From: Marinobacter qingdaonensis
Lineage (GTDB): Bacteria > Pseudomonadota > Gammaproteobacteria > Pseudomonadales > Oleiphilaceae
Reading direction: 5' to 3'
NCBI RefSeq assembly: GCF_034555935.1
Contig: NZ_JAYDCJ010000003.1
Span: 1,674,001 to 1,738,000, forward strand
DNA length: 64,000 nt
Position 1 is the stretch's first letter; each line of letters starts with the position of its first letter. The notes below the pieces were generated by a model. That model was not told the origin of the DNA. It did no database searches and worked only from the letters and a program-made list of their open reading frames with translations. Shown here piece by piece: positions 33,491 to 41,376 of the stretch. The position numbers and the translations under genes are program-made.

Positions 33491-33798
33491 CCATCGAAAC
33501 CTCTACCGCCGGAGTCCTGGCCCTGATCGGGATCATGGCCCTGGTCACCCTGGCGACCCGGTTTGGCGGTGTGTTCGTGATGTCTTACGTGCGCATCAGC
33601 CCCCGCATCGAGAGTTTCATCAACACCATGGCCAGTTCGGTGCTGATCGCCATTGTCGTGCCCATGGCCTTTGCCGGTGACGCCGGGGCCCTGGCCGCCC
33701 TGTCGGTGACCACCGTCACCATGCTGGCGCTGCGTAAACCCCTGCCGGCCATCGCCGCCGGTATTGCCGCCGCCGGTCTGGTGCGCTACCTGACCTGA
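33487..33798 (+). CDS. azlD: AzlD family branched-chain amino acid exporter, small subunit
   Basis: 103 residues with three or four membrane helices and the AzlD pattern IMALVTLATRFGGVFVMSYV and VLIAIVVPMAFA. The start overlaps the azlC stop as ATGA with GGAGGAGCC upstream, indicating translational coupling. Together with the leucine dehydrogenase and NSS genes it makes a branched-chain amino-acid neighbourhood. Confidence 0.87.
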   Translation: MTIETSTAGVLALIGIMALVTLATRFGGVFVMSYVRISPRIESFINTMASSVLIAIVVPMAFAGDAGALAALSVTTVTMLALRKPLPAIAAGIAAAGLVRYLT

Positions 33799-33815
33799 CC
33801 GCCGTCCTTGTCCAC

Positions 33816-34586
33816 CTATTCGGTGCTCTCTGGCATCGGGTTGGTGTTGCGCAGGGCCAGGTCGCCAATGCCCGGCAGCTTGATGCCCAGCGCGAGCGGG
33901 TTCACCCCCAGCGACAACCCCAGAATGTTCACTTCCAGACCTTCACGGACGCCCGCCAGCAAGCCGAAATAGCCCCCGAGCGACAGCTGGTAACCGGTGC
34001 CACCCGGTGCCTGTGCCACGAGGCTGTCGCCCAGGTAATCCTTGCCGATGGCGTTGCTGGGCAGGGCCACGTCCAGGCCCGGTACCTGCCGGATGATCCA
34101 GGCGATGAAGGTGTTGCTGTTGGGCCCGGGCCAGGCCTCGTATTCGGTCGGGTAGGGGTAGGCCGCCACGGCCTCGTAGATGTCCGGGATCAGGGCGGCG
34201 GCCTCTTCGCCGCGGATGTCGGCGTAGAGTTCCGGCCGGGCACCGTACCAGTGCCGGTCCGGTTCGCCCGGGCGGGAACTGACCACGTACCGACGCCAGC
34301 CAGTGACTTCGTGCACCTGGTAGTCACTGGCGCCCGCCTCCTTGGTGGCGATCCAGGTGTGCACCGCAAAATAGCCGCGCCAGCTCCAGGCCCGGGCGCC
34401 GTAGACCTGGACGATGGCGCCCTGGTACTGGTCCGGGCGCGGGGCGATGCCGGCGCTTGCCCGGCTGGCGGTGTGCCAGCTCTCGGCACCCTGGAGGCTG
34501 CTGCTGGTGGCCAGCAGCAGCGGTCCCGCCAACAGGCACAGGAGGGCGGCCATCAGCCAGGCACTGAATTTCAGAACGGATCGCAT
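33816..34586 (-). CDS. DUF3750 domain protein
   Basis: 256 residues, with a signal peptide or N-terminal anchor (SVLKFSAWLMAALLCLLAGP). The DUF3750 region contains YGARAWSWRGYFAVHTWIAT, WYGARPELYADIRG and WPGPNSNTFIAWIIRQVPGL. The conserved His, Asn and Ser residues suggest a periplasmic hydrolase or permuted papain-like fold, but no function is known. It converges with azlD at 17 bases distance. Confidence 0.82.
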   Translation of the reverse strand: MRSVLKFSAWLMAALLCLLAGPLLLATSSSLQGAESWHTASRASAGIAPRPDQYQGAIVQVYGARAWSWRGYFAVHTWIATKEAGASDYQVHEVTGWRRYVVSSRPGEPDRHWYGARPELYADIRGEEAAALIPDIYEAVAAYPYPTEYEAWPGPNSNTFIAWIIRQVPGLDVALPSNAIGKDYLGDSLVAQAPGGTGYQLSLGGYFGLLAGVREGLEVNILGLSLGVNPLALGIKLPGIGDLALRNTNPMPESTE

Positions 34587-34742
34587 AGAGGGTCCGGGTT
34601 GGTTAGCACGTCGACTTCAAGTATAGCGGTTTTACGTCCGGAGCCGGGCGCCAGATTGGCCCGGCTCGGCTGTCGTTTGCCGGCGTGGGGGTTGTCTTCT
34701 AGGCTCAAGTTAACGAACGGTGCAGCCAAAGGAGGCAGCCTG

Positions 34743-34958
34743 ATGTCGGATCATCACGTGTACAAGAAAGTGGAAATTGTTGGTTCGTCCCGCAAAAGCA
34801 TCGAAAACGCCATCGAGAATGCGCTCGAGGAATGCAGCAAGAGCATTCGTAACCTGGAATGGTTCGAGGTGCTGGAAACCCGGGGCCACATCGAGGACGG
34901 CAGGGTCGGCCACTACCAGGTGGTGCTCAAGGTCGGCTTCCGGATCATGAATAGCTGA
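34743..34958 (+). CDS. Dodecin family flavin-binding protein
   Basis: 71 residues with the dodecin pattern VYKKVEIVGSSRKSIENAIE, LRNLEWFEV-like SIRNLEWFEVLETRGHI (Trp and Glu at the flavin site) and VGHYQVVLKVGF. Dodecins form 12-subunit cages storing riboflavin, FMN or FAD. GGAGG is well placed before the ATG. The last 14 bases overlap the convergent gene. Confidence 0.93.
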   Translation: MSDHHVYKKVEIVGSSRKSIENAIENALEECSKSIRNLEWFEVLETRGHIEDGRVGHYQVVLKVGFRIMNS

Positions 34959-35616
34959 CGTTGATGACCCGGGTCCGGATGGCCTCGGCCAGCCGATTCA
35001 TCAGGTCCCGGGCCTCGCCCTCGTACAGGGCGTGGCACTTGTCCCGCAGCACCCGGCGGTCGTGATCGGAGGGCGCGCCGGAGACTTCCTTGAGCAGGTC
35101 CAGGTGCTGGCAGGCGGCCAGGTGGACCTTGATTTCGGTATCGATCAGTCGGGTAACCAGTTCATCCACGGTCTCGCTGCAGAAGGGCCGGTTCCGGTTC
35201 AGCAGGTTGCGGGCGTCGAGGGCGGCATTGCGAGCTTCCAACCGGAGATCACCGGCGGGCTCACCGTTTTCCACCGCGCGCACGAACATGCCCAGGCGCT
35301 CGTGCAATTGCCAGAGCTGGGGCCAGATCCGCTCGTAGGCGTCTTTCTCCGCCCGGTACCTGGCGGCCGTGGCGCCGGAGCCGGCCCCATCCGAGGCGCC
35401 GGCGTCGGCCCGGTTGAACTGGCTGACCCGCAACTCGTCCACCTCCCGACCCAGGGCCCCGGTCTTTTGCCGCAGGGATTCCAGGTCCTTGCCGGCCGCG
35501 CCTTTGGCGCCGTTAGCCACCCAGAAGGCGAGTACGGCAACCACCAGGGCAACCACCGCCAGCAGCAGTGGCAATTGGGCACCGTCAAGCAGACTCATCA
35601 TTGAATCCGTGTCCAT
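34945..35616 (-). CDS. Single-helix membrane protein with helical cytoplasmic domain, unknown function
   Basis: 223 residues: one N-terminal membrane helix (about 13-36, PLLLAVVALVVAVLAFWVAN), a coiled-coil-like segment (DLESLRQKTGALGREVDELR) and a helical domain with EKDAYERIWPQLWQLHERLG. I do not recognise the family. The start is uncertain: ATG codons at 35616, 35601 and 35598 are all in frame and none has a strong ribosome site. Confidence 0.65.
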   Translation of the reverse strand: MDTDSMMSLLDGAQLPLLLAVVALVVAVLAFWVANGAKGAAGKDLESLRQKTGALGREVDELRVSQFNRADAGASDGAGSGATAARYRAEKDAYERIWPQLWQLHERLGMFVRAVENGEPAGDLRLEARNAALDARNLLNRNRPFCSETVDELVTRLIDTEIKVHLAACQHLDLLKEVSGAPSDHDRRVLRDKCHALYEGEARDLMNRLAEAIRTRVINVSYS

Positions 35617-35663
35617 CGAGGTCCATCCCCATGCGAAGTTTGCCTTGGCTCTCAGTATAGAAG

Positions 35664-36830
35664 CTAATCGCCATCCCGCTGGCGAAAAGGCAATAAACTC
35701 AACGCCTCCTGATGGTATCCGCGCACCTGTTCGGCCTCGTCCCGGGTGAACTCGGCGATGGCCTCGCGGAAGCCGGGGTGGGCAATGCCGTGCCAGGAAT
35801 GGGTCAGCACCGGCTCGAACCCGCGCACCAGCTTGTGCTCGCCCTGGGCGCCGGCATCGAACCGGGACAGGCCCAGTTCGATGGCCAACTCGATGCCCTG
35901 GTAGTAGCAGGTTTCGAAGTGCAGGTGGTTGTACTCGTCCAGACACCCCCAGTAACGCCCGTAGAGGGTATCGACGCCCTGCAGGAACAGGGCGCCGGCA
36001 ATCATCTGACCGTCCCGAACCGCCATGATCAGGTGCAGATGCTCCGGCAGGCTGGCTCGCACACGGTCAAAGAAGTCCCGGTTCAGGTACGGCTGCTGGC
36101 CCCGTTTCAGGTAGGTGGCCTGGTAGAACACGTAGAACGCGGCCAGCACCTGGTCGGGCACATCGAGGCCGTGATAATGGCGGAAGCGGATACCCTGGTC
36201 GGCAACCTGCCGGCGCTCCTTGCGGATGGATTTGCGCTTGCGCGAGGTCAGTTCGGCCAGGAAGTCGTCGAAGCGCTGGTAGTCACGGTTGTGCCAGTGG
36301 AACTGGCAACCGATGCGGTGTAACTGATCGTCGTGGCTCAGCAGGGCCTGGTCCCTGTGGTCGGGGAACAGCAGATGCCACGACGGCACTTCGAGCCGAT
36401 CCGCCAGGGTGTCCAGCAGATCCTGTAACTGATGTCCCTTCAGGCGGGGCCGCAGGTTCTCGTCCAGCAACAGCCGTGGCCCCTGGGACGGCGTGAACGG
36501 TATGGCAATCAGTAGCTTGGGGTAGTAGTTTAGGCCGTGGCGGCGATAGGCGTCGGCCCAGGCCCAGTCAAAGACATACTCGCCCATGGAGTGGCGTTTG
36601 AGGTAGGCCGGAGCGACGCCGGCAATCCGGTCGTCGACCCGGAACACCAGATGGCTGGGCTGCCAGCCACTGGCCACCGAGGTGCACCCGGACGCCTCCA
36701 GGGCCTGGAAGAATTCGTAGCGCAGGAACGGGTTTGCACGCCCCGCCAGTCGTTCCCAGGCCTCGCGGGGAATCTCGTCAATGGTGCCGCAGGTGTCAAC
36801 GGTCAGGGTGTGGTGGCCGGGATCGGGCAT
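35664..36830 (-). CDS. FemAB-like GNAT-fold acyltransferase (DUF482 family)
   Basis: 388 residues of the peptidogalycan biosynthesis/recognition family, recognised by PFLRYEFFQALEASGCTSVA, RVDDRIAGVAPAYLKRHSMG, EYVFDWAWADAYRRHGLNYY and FETCYYQGIELAIELGLSRF with FDAGAQGEHKLVRGFEP. Members are predicted N-acyltransferases with two GNAT-like halves. Substrate unknown. The ATG at 36830 follows AGGAG by 11 bases; an in-frame ATG at 36866 would add 12 residues. Confidence 0.85.
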   Translation of the reverse strand: MPDPGHHTLTVDTCGTIDEIPREAWERLAGRANPFLRYEFFQALEASGCTSVASGWQPSHLVFRVDDRIAGVAPAYLKRHSMGEYVFDWAWADAYRRHGLNYYPKLLIAIPFTPSQGPRLLLDENLRPRLKGHQLQDLLDTLADRLEVPSWHLLFPDHRDQALLSHDDQLHRIGCQFHWHNRDYQRFDDFLAELTSRKRKSIRKERRQVADQGIRFRHYHGLDVPDQVLAAFYVFYQATYLKRGQQPYLNRDFFDRVRASLPEHLHLIMAVRDGQMIAGALFLQGVDTLYGRYWGCLDEYNHLHFETCYYQGIELAIELGLSRFDAGAQGEHKLVRGFEPVLTHSWHGIAHPGFREAIAEFTRDEAEQVRGYHQEALSLLPFRQRDGD

Positions 36831-36887
36831 GGTTCGGGTGGCTCCTGGTGAGTCTCCCGATACCATACGCCAGATCCCGGGGTTTGA

Positions 36888-37301
36888 TCACTGATTCACG
36901 GTGTCACAGCGCTTTTCCATCTTCGCCTGCATCCTGGCGTGATGCTTATCGTGCTTTTCCTGCCGCTCTTCGTGGATCTCGGCCCAAATTTCCCGCTGCT
37001 CGTCGTTGAGCTTCAGGCGCTCGGCCATGTCGGCCCGGTGCTCGGCCCGCTTCTGCTGACGTGCTTCACGGTCAAATGGGCCGGTGCCGGCCCGGAAGTG
37101 CGCGCACATTTCTTCCATGGAGGCCTTGCCGTGATGTCCCCGGTGATGGTCATCGCCATGATGTTCATGATGATAGCCTTCACCTTGGTGACCTCGGTGA
37201 TGGTTTTCCCCATGGTGGTCGGCGTGTGCCAGTGCACTGGATGACAGCAGGGCGGCGCCCATTAGGCCGGCGATGATCAGGGATGGTTTGCGTGGATTCA
37301 T
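36888..37301 (-). CDS. CpxP/Spy-like periplasmic protein, His-rich
   Basis: 137 residues: signal peptide (MNPRKPSLIIAGLMGAALLS, cut near ALA-HA), an extremely His-rich linker (about residues 28-60, with repeated HH and GHH), then a helical domain with the LTxxQ-like motif RLKLNDEQREIWAEIHEERQ. Spy and CpxP proteins are periplasmic chaperones and CpxP inhibits the CpxA sensor. Divergent placement next to the cpxRA-like pair mirrors E. coli cpxP-cpxRA. The His-rich linker suggests metal binding. Confidence 0.8.
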   Translation of the reverse strand: MNPRKPSLIIAGLMGAALLSSSALAHADHHGENHHRGHQGEGYHHEHHGDDHHRGHHGKASMEEMCAHFRAGTGPFDREARQQKRAEHRADMAERLKLNDEQREIWAEIHEERQEKHDKHHARMQAKMEKRCDTVNQ

Positions 37302-37373
37302 GATGTGTCCTCGTGTGGTGTGCCGCATGTGCGGCCATGGCTTGAACGTGGTGCCATGGTAGCCCCGGAGCGT

Positions 37374-37425
37374 GTCAACGAGCGTCAATGGGTCGTAAAG
37401 GTTCTGTAAAGGTCGATCCCGTAAA
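37374..37425 (+). promoter_or_regulatory. Array of GTMAA direct repeats (CpxR-type boxes)
   Basis: GTCAA at 37374 and 37384 and GTAAA at 37395, 37406 and 37421 lie on the plus strand with spacings of 10, 11, 11 and 15 bases. GTAAA-N6-GTAAA matches the CpxR box of enteric bacteria, GTAAA-N(4-8)-GTAAA. The array is midway between the cpxP-like gene and the response-regulator gene, so phosphorylated regulator would control both. Confidence 0.75.
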
Positions 37426-37481
37426 TCAGCGGCCGAGCCTCGCATGTTAGACTCCATCCCAAGTATAGACGGAGGCGAAAG

Positions 37482-38168
37482 ATGCAGAATCGGGTATTGC
37501 TCGTCGAAGACGACGACGAACTGCGGGAGCTGCTCTCCCGGTACCTGACCAACCAGGGCTTTACCGTGCGCGAGGCGGCGACCGGCCGGGACGGTTTGGC
37601 CCTGGCCCTGGGCCAGGACTGCGATGTGGTGGTTCTGGACATCATGCTGCCGGACATCAGCGGTCTGGAGGTGCTGCGGGAACTGCGCGCCGAGACCCAC
37701 CTGCCAGTGGCCCTGCTTACCGCCCGGGGCGACGAGACCGACCGCATCGTCGGATTCGAAGTGGGCGCCGACGATTACATCCCCAAACCCTGCAACCCGC
37801 GGGAGCTGGTGGCCCGGCTCCAGGCCCTGTTGCGGCGTATTGCCTGGGACCAGAAAACCGAGGTCAGCGCCACCCGGCGCTACGGCGACCTGCGGGTCGA
37901 GCCGGGCCAGCGACGCATCTTTCAGGATGACGCCCCGCTGGATCTCACCGCAACCGAGTACGAGGTGCTGCAGGTGCTGCTGGCTCATGCCGGCAGCGTG
38001 GTCCGCAAGACCGACCTGATGCAGTGGGCCCTGGGTCGGCGGCTGGAGGCACACGACCGCACCCTGGACATGCACATCAGCAACCTGCGCCGCAAACTCG
38101 GCAATGACGAACCGCCCCGGATCGAGACGGTTCGTGGCCTGGGCTACAGCTATCGGGTGCCGGTGTGA
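37482..38168 (+). CDS. cpxR: OmpR-family response regulator, CpxR-like
   Basis: 228 residues. Receiver domain 1-118 with the acidic pocket in LLVEDDDELRELLSRYL, phospho-acceptor Asp52 in VVVLDIMLPDISGLEVL, the switch Thr in LLTARG and Lys in YIPKPCNPRELVAR. A winged-helix DNA-binding domain follows (about 133-228, LTATEYEVLQVLLAHAGSVV, RTLDMHISNLRRKLG). The IPKPCNPRELVARLQALLRR segment and the partner genes indicate CpxR. GGAGG precedes the ATG. Its stop overlaps the kinase start. Confidence 0.88.
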   Translation: MQNRVLLVEDDDELRELLSRYLTNQGFTVREAATGRDGLALALGQDCDVVVLDIMLPDISGLEVLRELRAETHLPVALLTARGDETDRIVGFEVGADDYIPKPCNPRELVARLQALLRRIAWDQKTEVSATRRYGDLRVEPGQRRIFQDDAPLDLTATEYEVLQVLLAHAGSVVRKTDLMQWALGRRLEAHDRTLDMHISNLRRKLGNDEPPRIETVRGLGYSYRVPV

Positions 38169-39490
38169 CGCGGCGCTTCATGTTCCCCCTGTTCTGGCGG
38201 ATTTTCCTGGCCATCTGGCTGGCCATGGCGATCACCCTGGTGATCAGCAACCTCGCCACCCGGACCTTGCTGGACCGGGAACGTCAGGCCATCGAGCGCC
38301 AGGTGGGCCTGCAGGACCTGGCCCAGGAAGCCATCCGCATCCGCCAGCAGCAGGGGCGGGCCGACGCCTGGCGCTTCCTGCAGGGCGAGGGCAAGCGCCT
38401 GGAATTGCACCTGATCCTGATCGAACAGGAGGACAACGCCCGGCGCCTGCCCAAGGCCGTGCGCGAGCGCTTGAAATCCGACTGGTACCCCCAGAAGCCG
38501 GCGGTGATCCGGTTGGCCGATGGCTACCGGCTGATTGCCTGGCCCCGCATGCACGGCGAGGGCTGGCTGGATCCGAAGTTCTTCCGCGTCATCGAATTCG
38601 GACTCGCGTTCGTGTTGATTTCCCTGGCCTGCTGGCTGATCGCCCGGTTCGTTTCCCGGCCGCTGCGGCACATGGAAAGCACCGCGCAACAGATTGCCGC
38701 GGGTGAGACCAAGCTGCGGGTGAGCGAACGCATCGCCACTCGACGGGACGAGGTGGGGCAACTGGCTACCGCGTTCAACGCCATGACCGAGCAGCTCTGC
38801 ACCCTGCTGGAGCGCCAGAAACACCTGCTGCGGGACATCTCCCACGACCTGCGTACCCCGCTGACCCGGCAGCGTATCGCCATTGAGCTGGCCAGCGATG
38901 GCGGCGCCGACCCGTCCCTGATGGCCAGCATCCTGCGCCAGAATGAACGCCTGGAAGCCATGACCGCGCAGATCCTGACCCTGTACCGAGTGGCGGAACA
39001 GGGCGGTGACATCGAACGGGAGCCGGTGCCGCCGGTCAAACTGCTGAATCAGGTACTGCGGGATGCTGCCGACTACGCCAAGCACCAGGGCGTGGAGTGC
39101 ACCCTGGCGGTGGCCGACGAGGCAAGGTCGCTGTCCATCCTTGGCGATGCCGGCCTGTTGCAACGTGCCTTCGACAACATTCTGCAGAACGCGCTCGATC
39201 ATACCCCGCCGGGCAAGCGGGTTCGGGTTCGCATGGGTGAGACTGGAGGCTGGCTCCGGATTGACCTGGAAGATGAGGGGCCGGGGGTCGCGGCGGAGCA
39301 TCTGCCGCACCTGTTCGAGCCGTTTTACCGGGCCGACAAGGCCCGCGGCGGCAACGGTTGGGGGCTGGGCCTGGCCATTGCCCGGGACATTGTCAGTGCC
39401 CATGACGGCAGGCTGCGCGCAGACAACGCCGACACCGGTGGGTTGCGCATCCGGGTGGAACTACCGGTGTTTACCGGGCCCGGTTTCTGA
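38165..39490 (+). CDS. cpxA: Sensor histidine kinase, CpxA-like
   Basis: 441 residues: membrane helix 1 (about 8-30), a periplasmic domain of about 110 residues, helix 2 (about 139-160), HAMP (RPLRHMESTAQQIAAGETKL), H-box LLRDISHDLRTPLTRQRIAI with the phospho-accepting His, N-box FDNILQNALDHTP, and G-boxes DEGPGV and GWGLGLAIA. It starts at a GTG overlapping the regulator stop (GTGA); an ATG at 38180 is an alternative. Paired with the CpxR-like regulator and divergent CpxP-like protein, it probably senses envelope stress. Confidence 0.87.
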   Translation: MTRRFMFPLFWRIFLAIWLAMAITLVISNLATRTLLDRERQAIERQVGLQDLAQEAIRIRQQQGRADAWRFLQGEGKRLELHLILIEQEDNARRLPKAVRERLKSDWYPQKPAVIRLADGYRLIAWPRMHGEGWLDPKFFRVIEFGLAFVLISLACWLIARFVSRPLRHMESTAQQIAAGETKLRVSERIATRRDEVGQLATAFNAMTEQLCTLLERQKHLLRDISHDLRTPLTRQRIAIELASDGGADPSLMASILRQNERLEAMTAQILTLYRVAEQGGDIEREPVPPVKLLNQVLRDAADYAKHQGVECTLAVADEARSLSILGDAGLLQRAFDNILQNALDHTPPGKRVRVRMGETGGWLRIDLEDEGPGVAAEHLPHLFEPFYRADKARGGNGWGLGLAIARDIVSAHDGRLRADNADTGGLRIRVELPVFTGPGF

Positions 39491-39652
39491 GTCGGCCGGA
39501 GTTTCGTTGGCTTCCGGCTTCAACTGGCACGCCGCCGAAAAATCGATGCCTTCCTGCAGTTCGTCTTCCTCGAAGCGGATACCGCAGGCGGCTTTCCGAA
39601 GCCTGGCGGGTTCTGCCGTGCCCGGTTGGGGGCGGTAGTGATTGTCTGACAT
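39461..39652 (-). CDS. Small acidic soluble protein, unknown function (63 aa)
   Basis: Potential 63-residue protein MSDNHYRPQPGTAEPARLRK followed by ACGIRFEEDELQEGIDFSAA. The composition looks protein-like and it fills an otherwise empty gap between the kinase gene and the yigZ-like gene, but the ribosome site is weak and its last 30 bases overlap the kinase gene on the other strand. No family recognised. Confidence 0.4.
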   Translation of the reverse strand: MSDNHYRPQPGTAEPARLRKAACGIRFEEDELQEGIDFSAACQLKPEANETPADSETGPGKHR

Positions 39653-39667
39653 AGGATCAAGTTGGTC

Positions 39668-40273
39668 ATGAGTAAGGATTATCCCGTGCCCGCAGAATAC
39701 CTCGAGCGGGAGACGGAAGTGAAGAAAAGCCGGTTCATCGCCCGGGTTGCCCCGGTGGCCTCCCGGGACGAGGTCAAGACCTGGCTGGAGCAGGCCTGGC
39801 GCGACCACCCGGACGCCCGCCATGTGTGTTGGGCCTACCAGATCGGGCGCCCGGGTGCGGCCGCCGAGGCCGCCATGAACGACGACGGCGAACCCTCGGG
39901 CACGGCCGGCAAGCCCATCCTGAATGTGATCCAGCACAAGGACATGGGCGATGTGCTGGTCATGGTGATCCGCTATTTCGGCGGCATCAAGCTGGGCGCG
40001 GGCGGCCTGGTCCGGGCCTATGCCGGCGCCGCCGAGAGCGTGTTGTCGGCGGTGCCCCGGGCGGTCCAGCAACCCATGATGAACGCGACCGTCACCATGA
40101 ACTTCGCCGACGAGCAGGCGCTCAGGCACTGGTGTAACGTGCACGACGGGGTGGTGGAGTCGGTGGATTATGGCCCGACCGTGAGCGCCCGGGTGTCCAT
40201 GCCGGAGCACCGGGTTGCGGATTTCACCGCCTTCTGCGACGCCCAGAAGCTGGATTACGGTTTTGACAGGTGA
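39668..40273 (+). CDS. yigZ: YigZ/IMPACT family protein
   Basis: 201 residues with the IMPACT N-terminal domain (EVKKSRFIARVAPVASRDEV, ARHVCWAYQIG, NDDGEPSGTAGKPILN, VIRYFGGIKLGAGGLVRAYA) and a C-terminal DUF1949 domain. Function in bacteria is uncertain; a link to translation regulation is drawn from eukaryotic IMPACT. The ATG at 39668 is chosen over an upstream TTG. Confidence 0.92.
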   Translation: MSKDYPVPAEYLERETEVKKSRFIARVAPVASRDEVKTWLEQAWRDHPDARHVCWAYQIGRPGAAAEAAMNDDGEPSGTAGKPILNVIQHKDMGDVLVMVIRYFGGIKLGAGGLVRAYAGAAESVLSAVPRAVQQPMMNATVTMNFADEQALRHWCNVHDGVVESVDYGPTVSARVSMPEHRVADFTAFCDAQKLDYGFDR

Positions 40274-40351
40274 GGAAACCTGCGGGCATCCGGCTACGTG
40301 TCCTGGGGGTATACTGAAGCACAACCAACCTGAAAACAGGAGAATGGCCGT

Positions 40352-40879
40352 ATGCGTATGTTCACATTAGCTGTATTTGTCCTGGCCCTGACCGGCTGCG
40401 CCAGCAATGTGGTGACCGACTACAACTCGTCGGCGGTGTTTGGTAACTACGCCACCTGGGCCTTTGCCGAGGGTGCCGGTAGCGGCACCGTGGTGTCTTT
40501 GGATGGCCGCCGGGTGCAGAGTGCCATCGAGCGGGAAATGAAGCGGGAAGCCCTGCGCAAGGTAGCGGTGGACGAGGCGGACCTTCTTGCCTCGTGGCGG
40601 ATCGTGGAAGAGGAACGCCTCGAGCAAATCGGTGTGGGCCTTGGTTTTGGCCTGGGACGGGGCAATTTCGGCTGGGGCCTGGCGTCCGCGCCCCCGGTGC
40701 GTGAAGTCGAAGAAGGCAAGCTGGTGGTGGAACTGGTTGACACCGAGTTGAACGAGGTGGTCTGGCGGGCCGCCAGCCGTCGCTACCTGAACGAAAACCA
40801 ATCGCCGGAAAAACGCCGGGAACTGATTGATGAGGTGGTCGCGGAGATGTTTTCCAAGTACCCTCCGGGCTTGGAATAA
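40352..40879 (+). CDS. DUF4136 family lipoprotein
   Basis: 175 residues with a lipoprotein signal (MRMFTLAVFVLALTGCAS, lipidated Cys16) and a DUF4136 domain: YATWAFAEG, RRVQSAIEREMKREALRKVA, and ELVDTELNEVVWRAASRRYL. It would be anchored in the outer membrane or inner membrane on the periplasmic side. Function unknown. A Gly-rich insert (GLGFGLGRGNFGWGL) sits mid-domain. ACAGGAGAATGG gives a ribosome site. Confidence 0.82.
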   Translation: MRMFTLAVFVLALTGCASNVVTDYNSSAVFGNYATWAFAEGAGSGTVVSLDGRRVQSAIEREMKREALRKVAVDEADLLASWRIVEEERLEQIGVGLGFGLGRGNFGWGLASAPPVREVEEGKLVVELVDTELNEVVWRAASRRYLNENQSPEKRRELIDEVVAEMFSKYPPGLE

Positions 40880-40915
40880 ACGAGACAGATCAATCGACAG
40901 GAGTGTAAGCCGGAC

Positions 40916-41272
40916 ATGGCGAAGCGATCCGCAGGCGGACTGGTTTTTTCCACCGAACAGGGGCGCATGTGCCCGGGCTGCCGGCAGCCGGTCGCTGACT
41001 GCATCTGCGGCCAACCCGCCCGACCGGAAGGCGATGGCATCGTACGGGTGAGCCGCGAGACCAAGGGCCGGAAGGGCAAGGGTGTGACCCTGGTGACCGG
41101 CATTCCGCTGGACGACAAGGAGCTGAAGGCCTTTGCCAAGGTCCTGAAGGCCAAGTGCGGCACCGGCGGCACGGTCAAGGATGGGGTGGTCGAGATCCAG
41201 GGCGACCAGCGTGACCTGCTGGTACCCCTGCTCGAAGCCAAGGGCTGGACCGTCAAGCGCTCCGGCGGTTGA
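40916..41272 (+). CDS. yciH: SUI1/YciH family translation factor
   Basis: 118 residues. The N-terminal tail has a four-Cys cluster CPGCRQPVADCIC, and the SUI1/eIF1 domain follows from about residue 40 (VRVSRETKGRKGKGVTLVTG, KCGTGGTVKDGVVEIQGDQR). YciH-type proteins bind the ribosome and can affect initiation fidelity. The Cys cluster may bind zinc. GACAGGAG is upstream of the start. Confidence 0.92.
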   Translation: MAKRSAGGLVFSTEQGRMCPGCRQPVADCICGQPARPEGDGIVRVSRETKGRKGKGVTLVTGIPLDDKELKAFAKVLKAKCGTGGTVKDGVVEIQGDQRDLLVPLLEAKGWTVKRSGG

Positions 41273-41376
41273 GTCCTGTCGTCATTGAACTGTAAACCCG
41301 AGAATGAATGCCTGAGCCCGACCGACATTGCCCGACGCCGATGCCGGCCCGGCGCTCGCTTTGACCGGAGACACGC

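Noticed and set aside
34641..34667. Hairpin GAGCCGGGC/GCCCGGCTC between DUF3750 and dodecin
   Set aside because: It lies in a divergent promoter region where no terminator is needed and shows no further symmetry; likely chance pairing.
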